6,311 nt of DNA from JBQTJJ01 sp052387235. GTDB taxonomy: Bacteria > Actinomycetota > Acidimicrobiia > Acidimicrobiales > GCA-2861595. Positions within the stretch are counted from its first letter, which is position 1. Every line of letters begins with the position of its first letter. The notes beneath the pieces were generated by a model. It made no database searches, had not been told where the DNA came from, and worked only from the letters and a program-made list of their open reading frames with translations. Of this stretch, positions 1 through 5,644 are shown piece by piece. Location: NCBI GenBank assembly GCA_052387235.1, contig JBQTJJ010000037.1:1-6311 (forward strand). The letters are read 5' to 3'. The position numbers and the translations under genes are program-made.

Positions 1-701
1 CGCGGGAGGAGGGCGACGGCGATCCGCACCGGCCGCACGTCGCACCCGTCGATGCGCAGGTGGCCGTAGGCGACGAGGCAGTCGTCGACGTCGGGGAGGA
101 CGCGTTCCTCCCCCTGCTCGCGCACCGCGCCACGGAACATGGCGGCGGCGACGTCCTTCTCGCCCGCATCGCCCTCCGCCTTCTGCTCCCGCATGATCAG
201 GCCCAACACGACGGTGCGCTCCTCGCACGCCTTCAGGGTGAACGTGGTGGGCGGGAGGATCGTGCCGGTGACCGGCGCCGGCTTGCCGCCCCGCGTGGTG
301 AAGGGGCTGAGATCGAGCGAGATCTCCCGCTCCCGCTTGCGCTCGTTGCGCAGCGTGATGGGCACCACCCGCAACTCACCGAGCCTGGCCTCCACCACCA
401 GGTCGGCGTCGACCACACAGCACGTGCAGTGGCAGGGATCGTCGTGGCCGCACGGCTCGTCACAGCACGGGTCCTCATGGGCACACGGGTCCTCGTGGGC
501 GCACGGGTCCTTGGCCCGGCCCCGCCGGCGCGACGAGGAGCGGACCGAGCGCCGCAGCACGTCGCTCGACTGGTCGATGACGTCGATGAGGCGCTCCAGG
601 CCGTCGGTGAGGGAGGAGCCGACCATGTCGATCAGCTCGGTGGTGCGGTCCTCCGGGGCGTAGCGGCCGCCGACCTTGGCAGGCATGCGCGTGACGGGCA
701 T
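1..701 (-). CDS. Cys/His-cluster protein with an Ig-like beta domain (3' end outside window)
   Basis: I do not recognise this gene by name. The frame stays open from ATG at 701 to the left edge, giving 233 codons with no stop, so the C-terminus is missing. ATG is preceded by AGGAAGG at good spacing, and it overlaps the upstream stop by one base (TGATG), which suggests translational coupling. Residues 20-50 look like an amphipathic helix; 51-64 are basic (RSSSRRRGRAK). Residues 65-95 hold nine Cys and four His, built on repeats of DPCAHE followed by DPCC, EPCGH and DPCHCTCC, a plausible metal-binding segment. From about residue 98 an all-beta region begins (strand-like LRVVPITLRN, then PPTTFTLKACEERTVVLGL), resembling bacterial Ig-like domains; extra Cys lie at 159, 208 and 220. 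No signal peptide or membrane segment is visible, so it is probably cytoplasmic. The coding call is firm; metal binding is inferred from composition only. Confidence 0.85.
   Translation of the reverse strand, partial: MPVTRMPAKVGGRYAPEDRTTELIDMVGSSLTDGLERLIDVIDQSSDVLRRSVRSSSRRRGRAKDPCAHEDPCAHEDPCCDEPCGHDDPCHCTCCVVDADLVVEARLGELRVVPITLRNERKREREISLDLSPFTTRGGKPAPVTGTILPPTTFTLKACEERTVVLGLIMREQKAEGDAGEKDVAAAMFRGAVREQGEERVLPDVDDCLVAYGHLRIDGCDVRPVRIAVALLP
456..509 (-). repeat. Tandem 18-bp repeat encoding DPCAHE units
   Basis: Read on the minus strand, two 18-base units (492-509 and 474-491) each encode Asp-Pro-Cys-Ala-His-Glu and differ only at synonymous positions. A third, diverged unit (456-473) encodes DPCCDE. 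The decay continues to about 425 as DEPCGHD and DPCHC. The in-frame array expands the Cys/His content of the host gene, and unit number could vary between strains. Confidence 0.75.
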
Positions 702-1588
702 CAGCTCTTCCTTCCTCGAGTGGACGCGGGCGCCGCCTTCGCACGGGACGGCGCCTTCCTGGGCGTTGCAGGCCTGGCCGGCGCCGGCGGCGCCTCCGGG
801 ACCTCCGGGGCGGGCCGGTCGCCGCGCTGGGGGACGATCAGCACCCCGGCCACGCGGTGGCCGATGGTGATGCGGCCGCCGTACCTGCTCCCGTTGCGGA
901 GGGTGGACGGCACCGCGACCTCGAGGTCGAGGGCCCGGACCTCCCCGGGCGCGACCTCGCCGGACCCGGAGATCACCTTGACCCGGGCCACGCCGGCGTC
1001 GTCGAGGACGCGCCGGCCGGCCACGGCCAGGTCCCGCAGCAGCTGGTCGAGGCCGCCCTCCTCCCGCTCCGCGAAGCGGGTGAGCCCCTCGCGCAGGACC
1101 CGGCAGTCGATCAGGTCGTCGTCGAGGGCGAGGGCCAGGTGGGGCTCGACGACCAGCGGCACGTTGCCCAGGTTGTGGACCACCAGCTGCTTGGAGACCG
1201 TGGACCCGGGCGGCGCCTGCACGACCAGCGTGCGGGGCTCGAAGCGCACGTTGGCCACCTCGGTGACGTGGACCTCCACCCGCCGGCGGACGCCCGCCAC
1301 CTCCATCTCGCACTCGTAGCGCCCGGGCGGGGTGTGGGGGTCGAGGTTGAAGGCCAGGTCGAACCGGCCCTCGGAGGCGGGCTCGAGCTTGACCGTCGAC
1401 ATCCGCTCGGTGTGGCGGCCGCCGGCCAGGAAGTCGCCCACGAGCGACGCACGCCGCAGCACGGCCCGCTCCTCGCCCGGGTTCCGGAGGGCCACCGACC
1501 CGGCCACCTGGGTGGGCGGCCCGTACAGCCGGACCGGCTCCTCGGGGGCGTGAGCCACCACGTCGTACGACGGCAGGCGCTCGTGCAC
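701..1588 (-). CDS. Protein with two Ig-like beta-sandwich domains and a basic Ala/Pro tail
   Basis: This 295-residue protein of unknown function begins at GTG 1588, five bases after the upstream stop. The in-frame start at 1747 would overlap the previous gene by about 150 bases and add residues that look non-native. A weak GGGGA lies about nine bases upstream. Residues 18-110 form a first beta-rich unit (VAGSVALRNPGEE, then TPPGRYECEMEV). Residues 112-253 form a second (FEPRTLVVQAPPGS, QLVVHNLGNVPLVVEP, VPSTLRNGSRYGGRITIG), typical of Ig-like or COG1470-type domains. Residues 257-295 are a Pro/Ala/Arg/Lys tail ending TRGRKS. No signal peptide is seen, although such domains are often found on exported proteins. 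The second domain's VAPGEV...VPSTLRNG...YGG pattern matches the protein at 3340-4068. A structural, adhesive or scaffold role is an inference; I see no catalytic motif. Confidence 0.85.
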   Translation of the reverse strand: MHERLPSYDVVAHAPEEPVRLYGPPTQVAGSVALRNPGEERAVLRRASLVGDFLAGGRHTERMSTVKLEPASEGRFDLAFNLDPHTPPGRYECEMEVAGVRRRVEVHVTEVANVRFEPRTLVVQAPPGSTVSKQLVVHNLGNVPLVVEPHLALALDDDLIDCRVLREGLTRFAEREEGGLDQLLRDLAVAGRRVLDDAGVARVKVISGSGEVAPGEVRALDLEVAVPSTLRNGSRYGGRITIGHRVAGVLIVPQRGDRPAPEVPEAPPAPARPATPRKAPSRAKAAPASTRGRKS

Positions 1589-1593
1589 GGGAG

Positions 1594-2124
1594 TCAGTCC
1601 CCGAGGTTGATGCGGACGCCGGGTGAGGAGTCGTCCTGCACGACGACGGGTTCGACCCGGGACCGGTGGGGGTTGGACTTCTGGGCGCCCCAGGCCATCA
1701 TCGGCTTCACCGGGAGGTCCTCCACCAGGATCTCCGACTCGCCGCACATGCGCAGCTCCACCACCTCGGTGCCGAACACGCTGAGCTTGATGCGCCGGTC
1801 GTAGGGCCGGCGGATGCGCTGCTCGGGCAGGTCGGCGATCTTGAGCGTGATGCAGGCGTCCACCACCATGGGCTTCACGTCGAGGCGCATGTCCGTCGAC
1901 ATGTTGGTGACGATCGGCTCCGTGATGGCCAGCTCCTGGCGGCCGGTGGTGTGCATGGAGAGCGGGTTGACCGTGAGGCCCATGGTGGCCTTGGTGGTCA
2001 TGTCGGTCTTCATGGTGTCGGGCGTGTGCAGCGTGATGTCCATGTCGTCGAGGCCCTCGACGCGCATCACGGTGGTGCCCTGGTTGTTGACGGTGATCTC
2101 GTCAGGGATCCCCTTACCCCCCAC
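1594..2124 (-). CDS. Methionine-rich all-beta protein of unknown function
   Basis: I do not recognise this 176-residue protein. It starts with GTG at 2124, four bases after a strong GGGGAGGT, and is the first gene of the leftward operon. The sequence alternates polar and hydrophobic residues through most of its length (for example ITVNNQGTTVMRVEG, LAITEPIVTNM, RLDVKPMVVDACITLKIADL), which suggests a beta-sandwich or beta-solenoid with short strands. Methionine is unusually common (13 of 176), mostly within residues 20-90 and often beside Thr or Asp. Near the C-terminus, residues 113-137 (KLSVFGTEVVELRMCGESEI) look like a compact conserved core with one of only two cysteines; residues 147-176 look like a polar tail. 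There is no signal peptide or transmembrane segment. Its position as first gene, opposite the prenyl diphosphate synthase, links it to the locus, but its role is unknown. Confidence 0.8.
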   Translation of the reverse strand: MGGKGIPDEITVNNQGTTVMRVEGLDDMDITLHTPDTMKTDMTTKATMGLTVNPLSMHTTGRQELAITEPIVTNMSTDMRLDVKPMVVDACITLKIADLPEQRIRRPYDRRIKLSVFGTEVVELRMCGESEILVEDLPVKPMMAWGAQKSNPHRSRVEPVVVQDDSSPGVRINLGD

Positions 2125-2128
2125 CGCT

Positions 2129-2136
2129 ACCTCCCC
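2129..2136 (-). promoter_or_regulatory. Ribosome binding site for the leftward operon
   Basis: On the minus strand this reads GGGGAGGT, four bases before GTG at 2124. It fixes that GTG as the start of the methionine-rich protein. Confidence 0.75.
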
Positions 2137-2226
2137 ACGCCGGAAATCGTCACTGCCGGCCCTCCCTACAGGGCGTCCGAACCGTCACAAGCTATACCCT
2201 CCGACACGTCCGCCGAGGGTGGGCTT

Positions 2227-2234
2227 GGGGAGGG
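2227..2234 (+). promoter_or_regulatory. Ribosome binding site for the prenyl diphosphate synthase
   Basis: GGGGAGGG lies six bases before GTG at 2241. It supports a GTG start and the N-terminus MAHDRELVEG. Confidence 0.75.
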
Positions 2235-2240
2235 CTGCAG

Positions 2241-3299
2241 GTGGCTCACGACCGAGAGCTGGTCGAAGGGACGCTGGCCGAGGCGCGCCGCCTCGTCGCC
2301 ACGTCCATCGACGAGCTCCTGGGCCGGAACAGGGCCACCGGGTACGGCCCGCTGTACGACCTGCTGGCCGACTACCCGTTCCGGGAGGGCAAGGGGCTTC
2401 GGCCCGCCATCTGCCTGGCCGCGGCCCGGGCCGCGGGCGGCCGCACCGACCAGGCCCTGTGCGCGGCCACGGCCATCGAGCTGTTCCACAACGCCTTCCT
2501 CCTCCATGACGACGTGGAGGACGTCTCCGACTACCGGCGGGGCCGGGTCACCATGCTGCGGGAGAAGGGCGCGCCGATCGCCGTGAACGTGGGCGACGCC
2601 ACCAACGTCATGGCCGTCCAGCTGCTGCTGGAGAACACCGAGCGCATCGGCGTCCACAAGGCGCTGCGGGTGATGATCGAGATCGAGCGGATGGCCCGGG
2701 AGTCCGTCGAGGGCCAGGCCATCGAGCTGGCCTGGACGGCCGAGCACCGCTTCGACCTCGACGACGGCGACTACGTGCGCATGGTGCACAAGAAGACGTG
2801 CTGGTACACGGTGATCGCGCCCCTGCGGATCGGCGTCATCTGCGGCGCCGCTCCCGGCGAGGGCTTCCCCCTCGACGCCGACCTGGTGCCCCTGATCGAG
2901 CTGGGCCACCTGGCCGGCGTGGCCTTCCAGATCAGCGACGACGTGCTCAACCTGGAGGCGGACGAGGCGCTCTACGGCAAGGAGCTGTCCGGGGACCTGT
3001 GGGAGGGCAAGCGCACGGTGATGCTCCTGCACTTCATGCGCACGGCGCCGGCCACGGCCAGGCGGCGGGCCGAGCGGCTCCTGCGCCTTCCCCGCCGGGG
3101 CAAGAAGGCTGCCGACGTGGCCTGGCTTCGGGGAGCCATGGAGGACGCGGGGTCGCTCGACCACGGCCGGGCGCTGGCCCGCTCGTTCACCGAGCGGGCC
3201 CTCGAGGCCGACGACCGCCCGCTCCCGTTCTTCGAGGACAACGAGGACCGCCGGTTCCTCCGCGAGATGCTGCTGTTCGTGGTGGAGCGGGTGAGATGA
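2241..3299 (+). CDS. Trans-polyprenyl diphosphate synthase (geranylgeranyl-type)
   Basis: This 352-residue enzyme should condense allylic diphosphates with isopentenyl diphosphate to give an all-trans prenyl diphosphate in the cytoplasm. Family hallmarks are in order: GKGLRP (50-55, IPP binding), the first aspartate-rich motif DDVED (90-94) followed by RRGR (99-102), KKT (184-186), FQISDDVLN (229-237) as the second aspartate-rich motif, and GDLWEGKRT (251-259). The length is normal. The first motif has no two-residue insertion as in bacterial farnesyl synthases, and the residues at -4 and -5 are Phe and Ala, so a C20 or other product is more likely than strict C15, but chain length is not certain. 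The second motif has Asn instead of the usual last Asp, as in some geranylgeranyl synthases. It leads the rightward operon, upstream of a CrtC-like gene, which suggests a dedicated isoprenoid pathway rather than housekeeping quinone synthesis. Confidence 0.95.
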   Translation: MAHDRELVEGTLAEARRLVATSIDELLGRNRATGYGPLYDLLADYPFREGKGLRPAICLAAARAAGGRTDQALCAATAIELFHNAFLLHDDVEDVSDYRRGRVTMLREKGAPIAVNVGDATNVMAVQLLLENTERIGVHKALRVMIEIERMARESVEGQAIELAWTAEHRFDLDDGDYVRMVHKKTCWYTVIAPLRIGVICGAAPGEGFPLDADLVPLIELGHLAGVAFQISDDVLNLEADEALYGKELSGDLWEGKRTVMLLHFMRTAPATARRRAERLLRLPRRGKKAADVAWLRGAMEDAGSLDHGRALARSFTERALEADDRPLPFFEDNEDRRFLREMLLFVVERVR

Positions 3300-3309
3300 C
3301 ACTGCCGTC

Positions 3310-3325
3310 GCGCCCTGCGGGGCGC
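3310..3325 (+). other. Small GC hairpin between the first two rightward genes
   Basis: GCGCCC and GGGCGC pair perfectly around a TGCG tetraloop, just ahead of the next ribosome binding site. There is no T-run, so it is not a classical terminator. It might stabilise or separate transcripts, or be chance in GC-rich DNA. Confidence 0.35.
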
Positions 3326-3327
3326 CG

Positions 3328-3335
3328 AGAGGAGG
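3328..3335 (+). promoter_or_regulatory. Ribosome binding site choosing GTG 3340
   Basis: AGAGGAGG lies four bases before GTG 3340. The nearby ATG at 3338 is in another frame and stops after five codons, and GTG at 3352 is too far, so the site decides the start. Confidence 0.75.
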
Positions 3336-3339
3336 ACAT

Positions 3340-4068
3340 GTGGTCCGCATCGTGAGCGAGCCCGGCGGTGACCCGGGCGGCATCCTGGGCGCCGACGTCC
3401 TCGCGCTCCAGCGCGAGTTCCAGGCCAGGCTGGCCGACGAGACGCTCCGCTACCTGCGGAGCCTGCACGGCGTGGTGGGGCCGTCCTCGCCCGGCACCGT
3501 GCTGCGGGCCGACCGCAGCGCGGTCGTCGCCGTCCGCGGCCGCTGCGGCGAGGTGGCCGTCCTCGCGGTGGAGGTGGAGAACGCGCAGCAGGTGCACACG
3601 CTGGTCACGCCGATGCTGACGCCCCTGGTGGACGCCGGCGGCACGACCTGGCTCCCCGAGGCGGTCGCCGTCCCCGCCACCGTGCTGGTGGCGCCCGGCG
3701 ACGTGGAGGGGGTGGAGCTCCACGTCCAGGTGCCGGACGAGCTCCCCGACGGCATCTACGCCGGCGCCGTGCTGTTCGTCGGCGTGCGCAACGGGCTGCT
3801 GCCGGTGCAGGTGACCGTGGGCGACCCGCCCCCGCCCCGCCCGGCGGCCGCCAAGGCGGCGGCGAAGAAGGCGGCGGCGAAGAAGGCGGCGGCGAAGAAG
3901 GCGCCGGCCAAGAAGGCGGCGGCGGTCACGAAGGCGCCGGCGGGGAAGAAGGGGACGGCCACGAAGGCGGCGCCGGCGGCGAAGGCGGCAGCGGCTACGA
4001 AGGCGGCGCCGGCGGCGAAGGCGGTCACGAAGGCGGCGCCGGCGGCGAGGAAGCGGGGTCGGCCATGA
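3340..4068 (+). CDS. Ig-like domain protein with a histone-H1-like Lys/Ala tail
   Basis: This 242-residue protein is unrecognised as a family. Residues 17-45 are helical (DVLALQREFQARLADETLRYLRSL). Residues 53-161 are an Ig-like beta-sandwich (EVAVLAVEVENAQQVHTLV, then VAVPATVLVAPGDVEGVELHVQVPDELPDGIYAGAV, shown in parts). Residues 162-242 are a Pro-rich linker and an 80-residue tail of Ala, Lys and Pro with AAAKK, APAKK and TKAAPAAKA units, ending RKRGRP, an AT-hook-like core. Such tails occur in bacterial H1-like and other nucleoid or nucleic-acid-binding proteins. DNA, RNA or polyphosphate binding is therefore plausible, but the folded domain resembles none of the usual nucleoid proteins. 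Forty bases separate it from the synthase gene, and its stop overlaps the next start (ATGA). It shares a beta-domain motif with the minus-strand protein at 701-1588. Confidence 0.85.
   Translation: MVRIVSEPGGDPGGILGADVLALQREFQARLADETLRYLRSLHGVVGPSSPGTVLRADRSAVVAVRGRCGEVAVLAVEVENAQQVHTLVTPMLTPLVDAGGTTWLPEAVAVPATVLVAPGDVEGVELHVQVPDELPDGIYAGAVLFVGVRNGLLPVQVTVGDPPPPRPAAAKAAAKKAAAKKAAAKKAPAKKAAAVTKAPAGKKGTATKAAPAAKAAAATKAAPAAKAVTKAAPAARKRGRP
3856..3915 (+). repeat. Tandem 15-bp repeat encoding AAAKK
   Basis: Three identical 15-base units (GCGGCGGCGAAGAAG) at 3856-3870, 3871-3885 and 3886-3900 are followed by one diverged copy at 3901-3915 encoding APAKK. The array sits in frame within the basic tail. 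Identity at DNA level suggests recent slippage expansion. Confidence 0.9.
3961..4050 (+). repeat. Dispersed 24-28-bp repeat encoding TKAAPAAKA
   Basis: A unit beginning ACGAAGGCGGCGCCGGCGGC occurs at about 3961, 3997 and 4027, the last copy diverging at its end. The copies are in frame and 30-36 bases apart. Together with the AAAKK array they build the lysine-rich tail. Confidence 0.85.
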
Positions 4069-4646
4069 GCGGGGACCGGGTCCGGGCCACGCTCGGCGAC
4101 GAGCACGGCGGCGAGGAGCCCTTCGCCCGCACCGCGGAGACCCTGGTGGCCAGCCTCACGTCGCGGCTGGCCGCCCTCCTCTACGTGTCGGGGTTCGAGG
4201 CGGTGGGGTCGCAGATCGCCGGCTTCGCCGCCGCCGGCCGCCAGGTCGCCCAGACGGCCGAGGGAAGGCGCCTGCGCGACGCCATCGTCCGCTCGCGGGC
4301 GGGCATGAACGGCGACGCCCTGTGGGGCGCGCTGCGCGTCCAGGAGTGGCTGTCGAAGGTGCCGCCCAGCCCGGTGCTCAACGACATCGCCAACGACCTG
4401 GCCCTGCTCCTGTCGCCGGGTATGCACGAGGCCCTGCACGACCTGGCCACCGGCGAGCTGCCCCTGCAGCGCGTGCCGCTGCCGCCGCCCGAGGACGTGA
4501 CCTTCGCCGACACCCTGCTCGGCGTGTGGGCCGTGGGTCGGCGCCTGGCCGACGCCGTGGAGCAGCTGGTGGGCGGCATCGAGGCCGGGCCCACCGTGGT
4601 CGTCGCGCCCACGCCCGATCCGGGCGACGGCTCACTGCTGCGCTGA
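4065..4646 (+). CDS. Unrecognised helical protein of the isoprenoid operon
   Basis: This 193-residue protein has no motif that I recognise. ATG 4065 overlaps the preceding stop (ATGA), and its own stop overlaps the next start (TGATG), so it is probably translated by coupling within the operon. The sequence is mostly helix-like: residues 21-78 contain Ala-rich amphipathic stretches (AETLVASLTSRLAALLYVSG, GRQVAQTAEGRRLRDAIV), 86-97 a short helix (LWGALRVQEWL), 104-129 another, and 146-171 a last one (FADTLLGVWAVGRRLADAVE). A Pro-rich break (134-143) and a disordered end follow. No segment is long and hydrophobic enough for a convincing membrane helix. There are no cysteines. It could be an adaptor, a lipid-binding helical bundle or a subunit of a complex with its neighbours; nothing in the sequence decides this. 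Confidence 0.8.
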   Translation: MSGDRVRATLGDEHGGEEPFARTAETLVASLTSRLAALLYVSGFEAVGSQIAGFAAAGRQVAQTAEGRRLRDAIVRSRAGMNGDALWGALRVQEWLSKVPPSPVLNDIANDLALLLSPGMHEALHDLATGELPLQRVPLPPPEDVTFADTLLGVWAVGRRLADAVEQLVGGIEAGPTVVVAPTPDPGDGSLLR

Positions 4647-5644
4647 TGGCCCTCGCGCCGGCCGGCGACTACCTCCGGCCGCCGTCCGTCCTCGACCCCT
4701 CGGCCCCCCTGGCCAAGGACTGGCTGCACGTGAACCTGTTCGACCATCGCACCGGGGCGGTCGGCATCTTCAACACCTCCCTCCACGGCGACGTCTGCCG
4801 CGGCCGGGGCCTGGCCGTCGGCTCCTGCCTGGTGCACGTGCCGGGCGCGGGCTGGGCGGGGGGCGTGGAGGTCCGTGACGTGGCCGGCGTGTCGCTGGAC
4901 CCCGGCGGCGTGGGCATGGCCACCACCGCCCTCGCCCTGTCGGGCGACGGCTCGGTGGGCGTCTCGCTCCGCCACCCCGAGGTCCGGGGCCGGCTCGAGG
5001 CGCGGCCGGCGGCGTCGCCCATCGTGGTGGAGGACCGGCTCCGGTTCGGGTCGGGCTGGATCTCGTGGCGGGCCATGGCGCGCCTCGAGGTGAGCGGGTG
5101 GCTCGACGTCCGGGGCACCCCGATCGACGTCTCCCGGTGCAGCGCGTACCAGGACCACAACTGGGGGCGGTGGCGCTGGGGCGACGACGCCGGCTGGGAC
5201 TGGGGCGCGGTGCTGGCGCCCGCCCCGGGCCCGGCCATCGTGCTCTTCCGGGCCACCAGGCGCGTGCGCCGCACCGCCGACCCCGTGCTGAGCGTGCACC
5301 TGCCCGGCCGCTCCGTCCGCTTCTCGGGCCCGTCGGTCGAGGTCGTGCACGGCGGCCGCTGGAGCGGCGATGTGCACCGGGTGCCGGGGGCGGCGGCGTC
5401 GCTGCGGTCCGACCGGCGCCGGCCCGCCCTGCCCGCCACCCTCCGGCTGCGGGCCGGCGACGGCGAGTCGACGGTGGAGGTGGAGCTCGGCGTCGACGGC
5501 GTGGCCCAGATCGTCTGCGCCGACCCCGCCGTGACCGGGCAGGCCTTCATCCACGAGCTGTGCGGCTCGGCCGCCTACGACGTACGGCTCGGTCGCGACC
5601 GGTGGCAGGGGACGGCGCCCGCCGTGTTCGAGCATGTCGACTGA
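4646..5644 (+). CDS. CrtC/carotenoid 1,2-hydratase-like (lipocalin-fold) protein
   Basis: This 332-residue protein resembles the hydroxyneurosporene synthase/carotenoid 1,2-hydratase family, whose members have two lipocalin-like beta barrels and act on isoprenoid or polyketide substrates by hydration, cyclisation or rearrangement. The clearest sign is YQDHNWGRWRWGDDAGWDWG (168-187), matching the family's DHNWG signature, in which acidic and His residues are thought to take part in catalysis. Before it are strand-rich residues 25-165, after it strands in 195-290. The start ATG 4646 overlaps the previous stop (TGATG); earlier in-frame starts would lie inside that gene. The 3' end overlaps the next gene by 11 bases. 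No phytoene synthase or desaturase lies in the window, so a true carotenoid substrate is unproven; the product of the neighbouring prenyl diphosphate synthase is a reasonable precursor. No signal peptide is visible. Confidence 0.8.
   Translation: MALAPAGDYLRPPSVLDPSAPLAKDWLHVNLFDHRTGAVGIFNTSLHGDVCRGRGLAVGSCLVHVPGAGWAGGVEVRDVAGVSLDPGGVGMATTALALSGDGSVGVSLRHPEVRGRLEARPAASPIVVEDRLRFGSGWISWRAMARLEVSGWLDVRGTPIDVSRCSAYQDHNWGRWRWGDDAGWDWGAVLAPAPGPAIVLFRATRRVRRTADPVLSVHLPGRSVRFSGPSVEVVHGGRWSGDVHRVPGAAASLRSDRRRPALPATLRLRAGDGESTVEVELGVDGVAQIVCADPAVTGQAFIHELCGSAAYDVRLGRDRWQGTAPAVFEHVD

Larger units (their letters stand above)
2125..2240. promoter_or_regulatory. Divergent intergenic region, probable promoters of both operons
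   Basis: This is the only gap between the two divergent operons, so promoters for both should lie here. Its middle is the least GC-rich part, with CACAAGCTATACC around 2186-2198. TATA there reads on both strands and could be a -10 element for either direction, about 40 bases before the rightward GTG and 70 before the leftward GTG. I find no convincing -35 hexamer at standard spacing and no clear operator palindrome, so exact promoter positions are guesses. Confidence 0.4.

Noticed and set aside
233..744. Two small minus-strand frames (233-484 and 475-744)
   Set aside because: They lie in other frames than the open reading frame 701 to 1, which has the ribosome site, the start overlap and a coherent domain order.
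60..1319. Long plus-strand open frame opposite the leftward genes
   Set aside because: It is antisense to two minus-strand genes that have coherent beta-domain protein sequence, good ribosome sites and coupled starts. Its own translation is rich in Arg, Gly and His with no domain pattern, as expected for a shadow frame in GC-rich DNA. The plus frames at 139-663, 857-1804 and 1666-2586 fail for the same reason.
1589..1747. N-terminal extension of the two-Ig-domain protein
   Set aside because: It would overlap the conserved-looking C-terminus of the methionine-rich protein in another frame and adds Gly/Pro/Arg-rich residues. GTG 1588 fits the gene spacing better.
3310..3325. Hairpin as a transcription terminator
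   Set aside because: The stem is only six base pairs, no T-run follows, and the next gene appears to belong to the same operon.
3856..4050. Repeats as a CRISPR array or regulatory repeat
   Set aside because: The units are multiples of three, in frame, without unique spacers, and encode a Lys/Ala tail.
4322..4645. Upstream extension of the CrtC-like protein
   Set aside because: The frame is open from 4322, but this part overlaps the helical gene and its translation is Ala/Arg-rich noise. ATG 4646 with the TGATG overlap is the natural start.
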